A stretch of DNA of 64,000 nt from Clostridium sp. UBA701 (GCA_002298125.1 DBMJ01000013.1:20203-84202); one strand, 5' to 3'; counted from the stretch's first letter, positions 25,408-35,451 are shown. Program-made: numbers and translations. The notes: a model not told the origin generated them from the sequence alone.

Positions 25408-26103
25408 ATGAGCTTTGGAGAAAATATTCAATTTTTAAGAAAAATGCGTAAAGGAATGACTCAGGAAGAGTTGGCTGAAAAGATGGGGGTTTCTCGTCAA
25501 ACTGTTTCAAAATGGGAACTTGACGCTACTTATCCTGAGATGGACAAGGTAATAGAACTATGTAAACTTTTCTCATGTTCTATGGATCAGTTAGTGAGGG
25601 AAGACATAAATGTGAGTAATGAAGCTTACTCAAATATTAGAGTTGAAGAAGTACCTTCATTTTCCTTTGTTAAATATACAGTAATAAGTGGAGAGCCAGA
25701 AGATGATGCTATAAAACATATAAAGGATTGGGCCGTTAGCAATGGAATTAACAAGCCAGAAATTATAGGGTGGGATTTCCCACATGTATCACAAGAGCAA
25801 ATCAATGTGTATCATATGCATGGATATGCTGCAGCCTGTATTTTACCTTCGAATTTTGAAATAGCGTGTAATAGCGTAGAAATTATTACTCAAAAAGATC
25901 AACAATATGCAGTTATTACAATCAAAGAACCTTTTATTGCACCCTTTATTCTTATTCCAAATGCGTATAAGACACTTATGATATACATGGAGGTAAATTG
26001 TTATAAGCATAAGCAAGCTAAAGATATCTTATCCTGTTTTGAAAAAGTGTATGAAAAAGATAGCGTTTGTTATATGGACGTATATATTGCTGTTGAGGGT
26101 TAA
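25408..26103 (+). CDS. XRE regulator with GyrI-like effector domain
   Basis: 231 residues. Helix-turn-helix at residues 5-62 (GMTQEELAEKMGVSRQTVSK, WELDATYPEMD), then a GyrI-like small-molecule-binding domain (FVKYTVISGEPEDDAIKHI, VYHMHGYAAAC, VYEKDSVCYMDVYIAV). Combines Cro-type DNA binding with a drug or ligand sensor. Start preceded by AAAGGAG. No target gene adjoins it on the same strand. Confidence 0.85.
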   Translation: MSFGENIQFLRKMRKGMTQEELAEKMGVSRQTVSKWELDATYPEMDKVIELCKLFSCSMDQLVREDINVSNEAYSNIRVEEVPSFSFVKYTVISGEPEDDAIKHIKDWAVSNGINKPEIIGWDFPHVSQEQINVYHMHGYAAACILPSNFEIACNSVEIITQKDQQYAVITIKEPFIAPFILIPNAYKTLMIYMEVNCYKHKQAKDILSCFEKVYEKDSVCYMDVYIAVEG

Positions 26104-26235
26104 TTTTAATTAAAATAAAAAGAGAGTTTGAGGATATTGCTTATAACCTATCGTTTATCCAAGTGAACAGCATCCCATGATCATCCATATGGTTCCAACA
26201 TCCCATCCCAGAAGAACAGTGAATTGTTCAGCTGA

Positions 26236-26346
26236 GTCACGAAGTACGAAAAGCAGTATTTCAAATATTACGAAATCCACGAGACTACGAAAAGAGGACT
26301 CTCTGTTATTGCGAATCAGGAGCTTCTGGATGAGCTTGATGTCTAA
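26236..26346 (+). pseudogene. C-terminal gene remnant
   Basis: An open stretch of 36 codons after a TGA (TKYEKQYFKYYEIHETTKRG, then LSVIANQELLDELDV and stop) has protein-like composition but no start. The upstream 130 bases have stops in every frame. Not assignable to a family. Confidence 0.3.
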
Positions 26347-26349
26347 GTA

Positions 26350-26373
26350 AGAGCAGCCATATGGCTGCCCTTT
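26350..26373. terminator. Palindromic hairpin GCAGCCATATGGCTGC
   Basis: Perfect palindrome between a remnant on plus and the methyltransferase on minus. T-rich tail on plus only, so terminator strength is uncertain. Confidence 0.5.
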
Positions 26374-26377
26374 GCTT

Positions 26378-27196
26378 TTATACTTTCTTCGTTATATATA
26401 AAGAAAATTTGAACACCGTAGTAACATATCCGCCATAATTTCTGATAACATCTTCAAGCTCTCTATCCATTTTTGAAATTATTTCATCCTCCAGGCCATC
26501 AAGGACAGATGCCACTGCTGGTACTGATTTTACAGCTTTTATACACTGCTGTGCATTATTTCTTATTTCTTGAGTGTAGTCTATTTTTTCGACTAATTCA
26601 AATATACCTGAAGCCTTTATTTCTGCTATTCTTTCATCTTCAGTTGATACTCCACTGTGTGCACGTCTTTCTGGTTTTTTCTTATCTATCAAATAATTAC
26701 TAGCATATTTATGGACTATCTCATCAATCTTATGGTCTATTTCCTTTGTTACTGCTGCCTCAGTATCGCTTGGATTATACCAGAACAGAACAAGATAGCC
26801 ATCATCCTTTAGGAGTTTATGGCATTTTTTGTATTTGATATTTGTATCAAGCCAATGGAAGGACTGAGCACAGTAAATCAAATCATATTTATCATTATCA
26901 GGACAATCCCATTCCTCAAAAGTAACAACCTCCAATGAAACCCTTGAGTAATCAGCACACTTATTTTTAAATATTTCAGCCATATCTTCTCCAGGCTCTA
27001 TTGCATGAATTGCAAATCCCTTTTCAGCAAATTGTATTGTTGCTTTTCCAGTTCCTGGACCAATTTCTAACAATTTGTCACTTGATTTAATGGCAGTCTT
27101 GGAAATAACGTCTTGAATTAATCTTTCAGGATAGGATGGTCTGATTTCGTCATATATAATAGCGATTCCTTTATAAGGTTCAATTTTTACAGCCAT
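26378..27196 (-). CDS. Class I SAM-dependent methyltransferase
   Basis: 272 residues. Motif I KLLEIGPGTGKATI near residue 40, the motif II acidic residue in HAIEPGEDM, and YDLIYCAQSFHWLD as the motif IV region, as in the UbiE/Tam-like group. Substrate unknown. Start preceded by AAAGGGGG. Standing alone on minus between accessory genes. Confidence 0.8.
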   Translation of the reverse strand: MAVKIEPYKGIAIIYDEIRPSYPERLIQDVISKTAIKSSDKLLEIGPGTGKATIQFAEKGFAIHAIEPGEDMAEIFKNKCADYSRVSLEVVTFEEWDCPDNDKYDLIYCAQSFHWLDTNIKYKKCHKLLKDDGYLVLFWYNPSDTEAAVTKEIDHKIDEIVHKYASNYLIDKKKPERRAHSGVSTEDERIAEIKASGIFELVEKIDYTQEIRNNAQQCIKAVKSVPAVASVLDGLEDEIISKMDRELEDVIRNYGGYVTTVFKFSLYITKKV

Positions 27197-27597
27197 GTTT
27201 ATCCCCCTTTAATTTTATTTATTACCCCATAAATCAATTATATTAGGTATACCACATGATATCAAAGGATTCTTGTTGAAAAATAACTTGCATAAACCCC
27301 AATTAAGTAATATTATTTTACCTTTCTACAAAAAAATTGGATATTTAAATATCTACAACAAGATACAACTTTTATTAATAAAACACTTGGAGGCAAAAAG
27401 AAAATACAAGGAGGCAAATAAAATATATAGGAGCCTGCTTTGTTAGGTGCAGTTTAATAAAAACCTCTGATAGTATAGTATAAGCGGATTAGATAGAGAG
27501 CACAGCTTGGATCAATTTAAGGACTTTGACATTCGTGGAAATTTGTTTAAAGAGTATATAAGCAATCTAGAATCTAAATGTTCTTTAAGCCTGTAAA
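27197..27597. other. Gap with a possible gene tail
   Basis: About 400 AT-rich bases. AAAAACCTCTGATAG near 27459 faintly recalls the attachment-like left ends. An open stretch ending at 27596 (LDQFKDFDIRGNLFKEYISN, stop) lacks a start and may be a gene tail. Nothing else recognised. Confidence 0.3.
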
Positions 27598-27640
27598 AAT
27601 AAGCACAAGGATAAATATGTTAACCTTGTGCTTATTTCAC
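27598..27640. terminator. Terminator after the cell-wall protein gene
   Basis: AATAAGCACAAGG pairs with CCTTGTGCTTATT; on minus it ends in TTTTTA. Directly after the stop of the surface protein gene. Confidence 0.85.
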
Positions 27641-27653
27641 ATTCTATATAATT

Positions 27654-30600
27654 TTAATCTTTTCTTCGTTGTCTTCTTATAACAGCTAATCCTGCTAAAC
27701 TTAAAAGCACTCCTCCAGCTATTAATAAGTTGAAATCAACTGCACTTCCTGTTTTAGGAATTGTTTTTGCTATAGGTTCTGCAACAATGGCATAATCACT
27801 AAAATGAGTAGTTATAAATACTAAGTATCCCTCTTCCACTACTGCATACATTGGTGTAACTGTACCATCATCTGCTATATGAACAATGTCAAGTCCTGAA
27901 CGTCCTATTAAATTATCAGGAACTTTTATTTTAACCCTTACTTTGCCATTAGGTTGAATTTTAACATTATCCTTGAATAAGGATACATCATAAAGTGTCA
28001 CAAGTTCCTTATCCTTAATCTCAGAAATAGTATTAGCTGCCTTTTTAACATTCTCAGCCGTGCTAGTAAATTTAGTATTTGTGTTATCAGCTTTAAATGG
28101 TGTTACTACAAGATACACATATGATTCAAATGTTGTACCATCAATACCTGTAACTGTTAAGTCATTATTCTCATCATGAAGCATCAGCTTGCTAAGTGCA
28201 TCTAAACAATCATTAAGCCATTTTACTAAATACTCATCAACTGAACTTTTTTGTTCATTGGCCAGCTTATTATATGAGTTATCCACATTTGTTAATAACT
28301 CTAAATCCTCTTTTGTTATTTTTGCGGCAGAAGGTAATTTATTTATCATAGCTTTTACAGCTTCAACCTCTTTATGAAGCTGAGAATATCTGGCTTCTAA
28401 AGTTTTTATTTCATTATCTGTGTCTGTCTTATATGGTTCAGGCAAATCATTATGGCTGTCAAATTCGGCTCTGATACTTTCAATTAATGCTTTGCAGTCT
28501 GCTGTATACAAAATGTTCTCTACTTTAGGTAATGCCTTTATTTCAAAAGATAGTGTGGTGGAATTTCCTGCTTTATCTTTCAGTTTTAAAGTATACTTAC
28601 CTGTCTTTTCCAATAAAGCTTCATCTTTGAATGAAATTTCAGTGTTTGTATCCTTTTTGTAGGTTGCATCAGAAATTTCACCAAAATCATCAGTAAGCTT
28701 TATTACTCTTCCAATGAAATAGCTTGAAGCTTCTAAAGCTCCAGTGAGCTTAGGTATAGTTCTATCTATTTTAATATCAACTGTTTTGGTAACTTCATTA
28801 AGAGAATTATCCTTTGCAGTTACTATTAGCTCATACTGTCCTTCCTTGCTTAATGTAATTGTTCCTACTCCGCTGTTAATGTCTACTGTTCCTGTTTGTG
28901 GTACTGTTTCATTGGTACTATAAGTTACTTCTTTTACTCCTGCTAACTCATCAGAAGCTTCTACCCTTACACCAACATTACTATTTGTCCAATCACTGGT
29001 GTCTGGTGTTAATGCTAAGCCTGGCTTTTTTGCATCTACAATTATGCCCTCTGAATTTACTACTACGTAGTTCCCTGCATTATCAGTAACCTTTGCATAT
29101 ACCACAAATTTTTCATCTGGTGCTACATTAAAGGAGCTGCCGCTTGTCCATGTTCCCTCAGGGTTGTAATCTGACTCCTTTGAAACCTTTTGGTACTCTA
29201 TTTTCTTTATACCTGATATATTACCATCCGCTGAAATGGTTACATTTACTGTTTCTTTAAAGAATATGCCAAAGGTTATTTTGTTAAAGAAAGAAGTAAA
29301 TTCTCTGTCTTTTATCGTTATTTTTACATTTGTAGGAGCTGTCTTGTCTATATTTACTTTTACAGTTTCAGCTGCGCTAGTGCGGTCTAAGCTGTCTATA
29401 ACTCTAAAACTTACATCATATTTTCCTTCGGCACTTATAGCCACAGATTCTCCGTCTGTCCAAGCTCCAGTATTTACTTTGTATTGCAGCTTTTCAGCAC
29501 AGCCTGCTGTACCTGTAAAGCTTGCAGTAATTATTTGAGTTTCATTATGCCAATTGCCTTCAGCATACTTATCCCTATTTGCTATTACTGCTGTATTTGG
29601 CGCTGTCTTATCTATTTTTGTTATATTTATTGCATCATAGGTTTCTATATTACCAGCTGCATCCTTAACCTTTACTACTATATTTGATGTATTTTCTGTA
29701 TAGGTTTTTGTATTTTCTGCCTGCCAGGTGCTTCCTCCATCAAAGCTGTATGCGTTTGCGGCAAGACCGCTGCCATCATCACTCGCATTTACTGTAAGTG
29801 TTACATTGCTGCTTGTCCAATTACTTGGATTCCCTGCTACACTAGTGATTGTTGGCGCTGTAGTATCTGGTTTAGTATATACAATTGAAACATTTGCGTT
29901 GGTAACAATCTCTGCGCTATCTTTAAATTGAACATACACTGTTTTCGTACCATCGCCGGCAGTTAAAGTCCATTCTTTTGTTGAAGCATAAGACTCCCAG
30001 GGACTCCATGTGCAATTGTCATTTGAAAATCGCATTTGTGCAAAATTCTCACCACTTAAATTTAATGTTACATTCAAACTGTTGGTAGTTCCAGATCCAT
30101 TGTTTATTTCAAAAACTAAGGAATTCATAATATCTGCTAATCCGGAATTATAATCTGGATCTAGACTTGTATAATATTCAAAAGTCGTAGATTGTCCTGG
30201 TGCAAGATTACCAAGAGAAAATGTTATAGCAATAGCTTTATCTACTAATTTTCCTGGATTCTTTAATTTGCTTCCATCAATATCATAAATGTTAGGATCG
30301 TAAGGATCTCTATTCTTAAAACCATACTCTGAGCTTATGTACATATCATCAAAACCTAAAGCTGAAACCCTTGCTCTATTATCCATTGAAATGAAAAACA
30401 CCGTTTCTCCTGTTATTGCGCCTGCTGCTTTTACTATAGCCCTTTCTTCAGTTCCCACAAAGTTTTCAATTACTTGATTTATTGTTCTATAATTTCCATT
30501 TAAATCAGCGTCTTGATCTGGATCAAAACTCCTCATATACCTTACATCATATAGAGTGCTTGCTCCTTTATTTGTATAAGTAACTGTGTTTTTGAAATAT

Positions 30601-31142
30601 TTATTATTAACTTTAAAAGAAATTTTCTGCTGTATTTCCAAATTCCCATCATTAGTTGTACCAGATGTTAAAGCAGATAAGGTATCTCCAGATGTTGTAT
30701 CAGTGGTTTTTGTATTAATGCCAATATCACCTACTCTTTCAGCATTAGTATATATAGTTGCTGCTGCTGTATTTGAGCCTGCCTTATAGCCAATTGTAAA
30801 GCCTTCTTCTGGAGTACCAGGTAAGAAAAAATCTCCAGTAGTTGGTGGATTTCCTGTATCAAAACCATCTCCATCAACCCTAAGTCCAACTCCAACATTT
30901 GTTGGATGAAATCCAGAAGGTGCTGCACTTTCCGTTCCAAATGATCCTGATTTTGAAATTCCTACTTCAATATAGTTTCCACCCAACATAACATCATTAC
31001 CTACTGTTTCATTTCTAAAACCTGTTGACGCAAAAACCTTTTGAATTTTAAACAAGTTTAATTGCAAAATTTGAAAAAGCATGCATACTATTAATATAAT
31101 GCTTAATCGTTTGTTTAGTTTAATACATCTTTTACTTTTCAT
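27654..31142 (-). CDS. Large cell-wall-anchored surface protein, IPKTG sorting signal
   Basis: 1162 residues. Signal peptide (SIILIVCMLFQILQLNLF) at the N terminus; an N-terminal strand-rich domain of about 350 residues; then at least three Ig-like repeats whose starts resemble DTTAPTITS, KTAPNTAV and KTAPTNVKI; a helical stretch near residues 880-970; a C-terminal strand domain; and a sortase signal IPKTGS with a membrane segment and RRQRRKD tail. The motif is IPxTG instead of LPxTG. Likely an exposed adhesin or stalk. The ATG at 31142 follows GGGAG; a longer frame has no site. No sortase gene in the window. Confidence 0.85.
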   Translation of the reverse strand: MKSKRCIKLNKRLSIILIVCMLFQILQLNLFKIQKVFASTGFRNETVGNDVMLGGNYIEVGISKSGSFGTESAAPSGFHPTNVGVGLRVDGDGFDTGNPPTTGDFFLPGTPEEGFTIGYKAGSNTAAATIYTNAERVGDIGINTKTTDTTSGDTLSALTSGTTNDGNLEIQQKISFKVNNKYFKNTVTYTNKGASTLYDVRYMRSFDPDQDADLNGNYRTINQVIENFVGTEERAIVKAAGAITGETVFFISMDNRARVSALGFDDMYISSEYGFKNRDPYDPNIYDIDGSKLKNPGKLVDKAIAITFSLGNLAPGQSTTFEYYTSLDPDYNSGLADIMNSLVFEINNGSGTTNSLNVTLNLSGENFAQMRFSNDNCTWSPWESYASTKEWTLTAGDGTKTVYVQFKDSAEIVTNANVSIVYTKPDTTAPTITSVAGNPSNWTSSNVTLTVNASDDGSGLAANAYSFDGGSTWQAENTKTYTENTSNIVVKVKDAAGNIETYDAINITKIDKTAPNTAVIANRDKYAEGNWHNETQIITASFTGTAGCAEKLQYKVNTGAWTDGESVAISAEGKYDVSFRVIDSLDRTSAAETVKVNIDKTAPTNVKITIKDREFTSFFNKITFGIFFKETVNVTISADGNISGIKKIEYQKVSKESDYNPEGTWTSGSSFNVAPDEKFVVYAKVTDNAGNYVVVNSEGIIVDAKKPGLALTPDTSDWTNSNVGVRVEASDELAGVKEVTYSTNETVPQTGTVDINSGVGTITLSKEGQYELIVTAKDNSLNEVTKTVDIKIDRTIPKLTGALEASSYFIGRVIKLTDDFGEISDATYKKDTNTEISFKDEALLEKTGKYTLKLKDKAGNSTTLSFEIKALPKVENILYTADCKALIESIRAEFDSHNDLPEPYKTDTDNEIKTLEARYSQLHKEVEAVKAMINKLPSAAKITKEDLELLTNVDNSYNKLANEQKSSVDEYLVKWLNDCLDALSKLMLHDENNDLTVTGIDGTTFESYVYLVVTPFKADNTNTKFTSTAENVKKAANTISEIKDKELVTLYDVSLFKDNVKIQPNGKVRVKIKVPDNLIGRSGLDIVHIADDGTVTPMYAVVEEGYLVFITTHFSDYAIVAEPIAKTIPKTGSAVDFNLLIAGGVLLSLAGLAVIRRQRRKD

Positions 31143-31449
31143 GGCATTACTCCCTTCATGCAAAAAAAATTTATAATTTTTAATTGTTCTTATTAATTGT
31201 TCCAAACCTCATTTTATCTTGCCATTAAGGCCTTAATCATTGCCTTATTTAGCTGATCTGTGCTAAATAGAAATAATAAATACCCCGCTTTAGTCTCTTC
31301 TAGGATAGTAGTGTTACAGTATAACGCTATCATAAAAGTGAGTCCTACAACTGCCCTCGACATAAATAACCACATTAACGTCATATTTTGTATTATCAGC
31401 CACTTTTTTATGATACAATGGAGAAAATTATGGAAAGGGGCGACGCTTC
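31143..31449. other. Divergent intergenic region
   Basis: About 300 bases between the surface protein gene and the response regulator gene. It probably holds both promoters. No agrD/agrB-like peptide frame with a ribosome site was found on either strand. Confidence 0.5.
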
Positions 31450-32157
31450 ATGACACTAAAAATTGCAGTATGCGACGATGTACTGGCTGACAGGCAGCAG
31501 CTTATCTCGCTTATTAAAGCGGAAGCTTCCTACTGCCAGTGCATCGCCTATAAAAGTGGTGAGATGCTTCTATGGGACTTTGAAAACGGCACCCGCTTTG
31601 ATATTTTATTTCTGGATATTTTTATGGAAGGCATGAGCGGAATTGAGGTGGCGAAACGCATTCGTATGACTGATCCCAATGCACTTTTAATCTTCGTCAG
31701 CAGCAGCAATGATTTCTATAGGGAATCCTATGACCTCTACGCCTTCAACTACCTTATCAAGCCCCTGACAGAGGACAAGTTTACTGCGGTATTGCGCCGC
31801 GCCATTTCGCATCTTGGTAAGGATATGGATCAAGTTATCCGCTTTTCTTTTAATAATACCCTTAATACAGTGCGCTATTCACAGATTTTGTATCTGACAA
31901 GCGACAAGCACATTGTTATTTTTCATCTGACAAGCGGAAAAACGCTGAAATCCTATGGCAAGATAGATGACTTTGTTACACAGCTTCCGACGGAAGTCTT
32001 CCTACGCTGCCATCAAAGCTATATCATAAATCTGAAGCATGTAACAGGCATGTCAAACAGAGAATTTATATTTGGCGAGGTAAGGGTTCCTGTCTCTAGA
32101 AAATATTTCGTACAGGCACGGGAAAAATACCACATTGAGATGTTTGGAGATTTTTAA
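31450..32157 (+). CDS. AgrA-type response regulator (REC-LytTR)
   Basis: 235 residues. Receiver domain with IAVCDD at the start, phosphorylation Asp in FDILFLDIFMEGMSG and Lys in FNYLIKPL; C-terminal LytTR domain (FLRCHQSYIINLKHV, EVRVPVSRKYF). Start after AAAGGGGCGACGCTTC. The histidine kinase gene follows 18 bases later. Base composition is clearly richer in G and C than the neighbouring genes (TGCGACGATG, CTACGCTGCC), pointing to transfer. Confidence 0.9.
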   Translation: MTLKIAVCDDVLADRQQLISLIKAEASYCQCIAYKSGEMLLWDFENGTRFDILFLDIFMEGMSGIEVAKRIRMTDPNALLIFVSSSNDFYRESYDLYAFNYLIKPLTEDKFTAVLRRAISHLGKDMDQVIRFSFNNTLNTVRYSQILYLTSDKHIVIFHLTSGKTLKSYGKIDDFVTQLPTEVFLRCHQSYIINLKHVTGMSNREFIFGEVRVPVSRKYFVQAREKYHIEMFGDF

Positions 32158-32175
32158 GAGAAAGGAGGCTGCAAT

Positions 32176-33507
32176 ATGACCTATCTGTCATATGTATGGA
32201 AAATATTATCAAGCAGTTCTGGCATGATCGCCATCACTCTGGGTAATATGCTGATGTTTTTCTGTTTCTTTCGACCACGTTTAAAGTGGTGGCTCTACCC
32301 TACGCTTGTTGCCATGACCTATTTCGCCCTACCTATGGTATATAAGCTTAATACTTTATTGTTTGGTGCAACCACCACCTACAGCGTTCTGATGACATGC
32401 CTCGGTTATTGGAATGCCCTTTTGGTGTTAGCTGCTTTCCGAGAACGTTTTTGGAAGATGATTTCCCTTATCTTTACACTGTGCATCCTCAATCGCCTAT
32501 TCACTTTCTGGGGTTATATATTGTACATGCCGCTCCATGCTTTATTCGGCGGCGATATTAATATCAAATTGTCCATTACGCTGGTAATCACCATCATGTA
32601 TGGGGTGATTTCTCTCCTGTGTTGGTTTTTCCTGCGCGATAAAGGCCGCCATCTGATTCAAAGAGAGCTACGTCGTCACAACTGGGTGGTGCTGGCTGGT
32701 ATTGCAGTTCCCGCCAAGCTAGTCATGGATTTTTGTTCTGACTATGTCTTTAATCTTAACCCATACTCTCATAGCAAGCTCATCTGGGCAATGATTGCAC
32801 TTTGTAACTTTGTTCTTGCGGTCCTTGTATTATATATTTACAGCACTCTCACTACAATGAAACACCTTGAACTGAAGGCCTCTGCACACCGATTAGCCTT
32901 TGAGAAGGAGGCTCAGCAGCGATTTTATGAAACGCAGCTCCACAATCAAAAGGAACTGCACCGTATGAAGCACGATATGAATGGGAACCTGAATACAATT
33001 TCCCGTTTACTTTCGGAAAATAATAAGGACGAGGCCCTACGCTATCTGGCTGAACTCAGCAATTATGCAGAGAGCCATCAAAAATCGCTGTATTCCGACG
33101 ACCCGTATCTAAATGCCGTAGTGGCTAATTATGCCACGGTACTCGCGAAGAACGACATAACCTTCCAGCAAGAAATACAGCTTGGTAAAATGGGGCTGCA
33201 CCATGTTGAAATGTGTTTGGTGCTGAATAATGCGCTGGAAAACGCAATGGAAGCCTCCTTGAAGCTATTGCCAGAGCAACGTTATGTTAAATTACAAGTG
33301 AAAACAAAACAAGGCCGCTTCCTGTTCCGTATCACCAACCGCTTTAATAATGAGCTCCTCATGGAGGACGGTTTGCCGCGTTCCACTAAGGAGAGTAAGG
33401 GTCATGGATACGGGCTGACCAGCATTCGCGACGCGGCCGAGTCCGTGGGAGGTTTTGCAGTCTGCAAAATCGAGGGCGATATGTTCGTGTTGGATGTGGC
33501 TATGTAA
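32176..33507 (+). CDS. AgrC-type sensor histidine kinase
   Basis: 443 residues. Six or so hydrophobic segments in the first 225 residues, a coiled linker, the phosphoacceptor His in HRMKHDMNGNLNTISRLL, N box CLVLNNALENAMEA and G box GHGYGLTSIRDAAESVGG of GHKL kinases. Autophosphorylates and passes phosphate to the regulator upstream. Ribosome site AAAGGAGG. A peptide ligand is likely from the family, but no agrB/agrD lies near. Shares the GC-richer composition of its partner. Confidence 0.9.
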   Translation: MTYLSYVWKILSSSSGMIAITLGNMLMFFCFFRPRLKWWLYPTLVAMTYFALPMVYKLNTLLFGATTTYSVLMTCLGYWNALLVLAAFRERFWKMISLIFTLCILNRLFTFWGYILYMPLHALFGGDINIKLSITLVITIMYGVISLLCWFFLRDKGRHLIQRELRRHNWVVLAGIAVPAKLVMDFCSDYVFNLNPYSHSKLIWAMIALCNFVLAVLVLYIYSTLTTMKHLELKASAHRLAFEKEAQQRFYETQLHNQKELHRMKHDMNGNLNTISRLLSENNKDEALRYLAELSNYAESHQKSLYSDDPYLNAVVANYATVLAKNDITFQQEIQLGKMGLHHVEMCLVLNNALENAMEASLKLLPEQRYVKLQVKTKQGRFLFRITNRFNNELLMEDGLPRSTKESKGHGYGLTSIRDAAESVGGFAVCKIEGDMFVLDVAM

Positions 33508-33518
33508 ATAAACTAAGG

Positions 33519-33550
33519 GGTGCAGTTCCTTGCAAGGACTTTTGTTTTTG
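33519..33550 (+). terminator. Terminator after the kinase gene
   Basis: GTCCTTG/CAAGGAC-like short hairpin followed by TTTTGTTTTTG, 10 bases after the stop. Confidence 0.55.
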
Positions 33551-33707
33551 AAGTATTTATAATATAATGACAAACGTCTAATTATATTATAAAATAATGG
33601 TGAAAAGCCAACAATAAGTCGTAATTTTATAAAAAGGTTCGTTGGTTGTTGATTTGGGAGTAAAACTCAAGACAAAAATCTTTAGAATACGAGGGGTTGC
33701 TTTGCAA

Positions 33708-34073
33708 ATGTATGAAAATGACTATGTTATGAGAATGATAAAAACCACTTTACAAGCATTAGCTTCTTTTTTTAAGGGAAGGAACGCTTTAGAAAACAGT
33801 ATTGATAAAAAAAATGGCGATATTTTCATTACAAAAGATACTATGTTGGAGTTAATGATTAAAAAATATTTAAGTGAAGGTGAAATCAACAAAGCTGAAA
33901 ATATTCTAATTGAAGCCATAGAATCTCATAAATCACCTAAATACTTAGAACTAGCATTATCCTTTTATGGAGAAATTAGCGAATGGGATGAAGCTAAACT
34001 CATTAGCTGTAATTTTTCAAAAGAGGAAATACTAGAAGGCTTAGATTTTATAAAAAAGTTATATAATGAATAG
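33708..34073 (+). CDS. DUF6483-like protein
   Basis: 121 residues starting MYENDYVMRMIKTTLQALAS, which fits the DUF6483 pattern; the rest is helical (MLELMIKKYLSEGEINKAEN resembles a TPR-like pair). No function known. The ATG at 33708 has GAGGGG 10-12 bases upstream and matches the family start; the longer frame has no site. Confidence 0.6.
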   Translation: MYENDYVMRMIKTTLQALASFFKGRNALENSIDKKNGDIFITKDTMLELMIKKYLSEGEINKAENILIEAIESHKSPKYLELALSFYGEISEWDEAKLISCNFSKEEILEGLDFIKKLYNE

Positions 34074-34116
34074 CAACGAAGTAATCCGCATCCCTACATA
34101 TTTGGAATCATCATTT

Positions 34117-35451
34117 TTACAAAATAAATTTACTTTCCTTAAAATATCTTCTACACATGGTGCCTTCGTAGCTAATCATTATAATCCAGCCAATGGCAAC
34201 TGCGTAACATACACTTGAAATTCCTATATATGGAGCAAGAACATATGATAATAAAACTCTTGTGGAAATTTGCATAATAGTTGCCATAAGTGTTATGCGA
34301 AGTTTTCCAACACCTCTGAAAAGCCCTTGGAAAATATTGCAAAATCCTGAAAGCACATAGAAGATGGACATTAGTCTTAAGTACCTCATACCTATTAAAA
34401 CAACCTCTATTTCAGAGTTAGCAACAAATAAATTCATAATCTGCTCTGCTCCAAAATATACAATCAAGGCAACAGCAACGCTATATAAAGTAATTATAAT
34501 GTTACTCTTCTTATAGCCCTCAATTATCCTACCCCACTTCTCCCCTCCCCTATTTTGGGCTGAATAAGTGGCAACAGAGGCCGCAAAGCTGTCACCAGGT
34601 GACAGTACAAAGGCATCAACTCTTGTGACAGAGTTGTAGGCTGCTATAGCATTTGTTCCAAATGGATTCACAACCCCTTGAACCAATAGCTTTCCAATAT
34701 ATAAGCAAGTCTGTTGTAAGGCTGACACCCAGCTGTACTGTATAGTTCGTCTTAATAAGGATTTGTCTACAAGAAATTCCTTTGGTTTAAGCCTGATTAG
34801 CGGAATTTTAATATAGACATATATTATACACAATAGGGAGGATACACCCTGTGCAATTACTGTTGCAATCGCTGAGCCAGCTACACCAAACCTAAAAATT
34901 TTAACAAAGACAAAACATAAAACCCCATTTAGTACGCAGGAAACAATTAAGAAGATTAGTGGAGTTTTAGAGTCTCCTATGGCTCTAAGTGCGGATGAAT
35001 AGAAATTATATAAGAATGAAAAGATTAGTCCCCCAAATATTATCTTTAAGAATATAGCTGCATCGTCTAGGATCTCCTTAGGTGTGCCAGTGATGATGAG
35101 AACCCATCTAGAAAGAAGTATGCAAACTAAAGACGTTATTAAAGTAAAAATTATTCCTGCTATTAAGGCTGTAGAGACCTCTCTCTTTAAGGCTTTATAT
35201 TTACCCGCTCCAAAAAGCTGGGACATAAGTACCGAGGTACCAATACAAATACCAAAGATAAAGAAAATCCCAATTGACATAATTGGATTTGCAACACCCA
35301 CCGATGCCAATGCATTCTTTCCAATGTATCTGCCAACTATTATAGCATCTGTGGTATTATAAAGCTGTTGAAATATATTTCCCAGTACCATAGGAATAGC
35401 AAAAGTTATTAATATTTTTGATGGACTTCCTTCAGTCATATCACCCTTCAT
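34117..35451 (-). CDS. MATE-family efflux transporter
   Basis: 444 residues, 12 hydrophobic segments. N terminus GDMTEGSPSKILITFAIPM is the standard MATE start; QQLYNTTDAIIVGRYIGK follows, and the second half repeats the pattern. Exports cationic compounds using Na+ or H+; substrate unknown. Single gene with its own promoter region (35452-35580). Confidence 0.9.
   Translation of the reverse strand: MKGDMTEGSPSKILITFAIPMVLGNIFQQLYNTTDAIIVGRYIGKNALASVGVANPIMSIGIFFIFGICIGTSVLMSQLFGAGKYKALKREVSTALIAGIIFTLITSLVCILLSRWVLIITGTPKEILDDAAIFLKIIFGGLIFSFLYNFYSSALRAIGDSKTPLIFLIVSCVLNGVLCFVFVKIFRFGVAGSAIATVIAQGVSSLLCIIYVYIKIPLIRLKPKEFLVDKSLLRRTIQYSWVSALQQTCLYIGKLLVQGVVNPFGTNAIAAYNSVTRVDAFVLSPGDSFAASVATYSAQNRGGEKWGRIIEGYKKSNIIITLYSVAVALIVYFGAEQIMNLFVANSEIEVVLIGMRYLRLMSIFYVLSGFCNIFQGLFRGVGKLRITLMATIMQISTRVLLSYVLAPYIGISSVCYAVAIGWIIMISYEGTMCRRYFKESKFIL

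Noticed and set aside
29236..30789. Plus-strand frames opposite the surface protein
   Set aside because: Hydrophobic low-complexity shadows of the Ig-repeat coding strand.
31260..31490. Frame upstream of the AgrA-type gene, tested as an AgrD precursor
   Set aside because: No ribosome site, overlaps the regulator start, no AgrD-like core.
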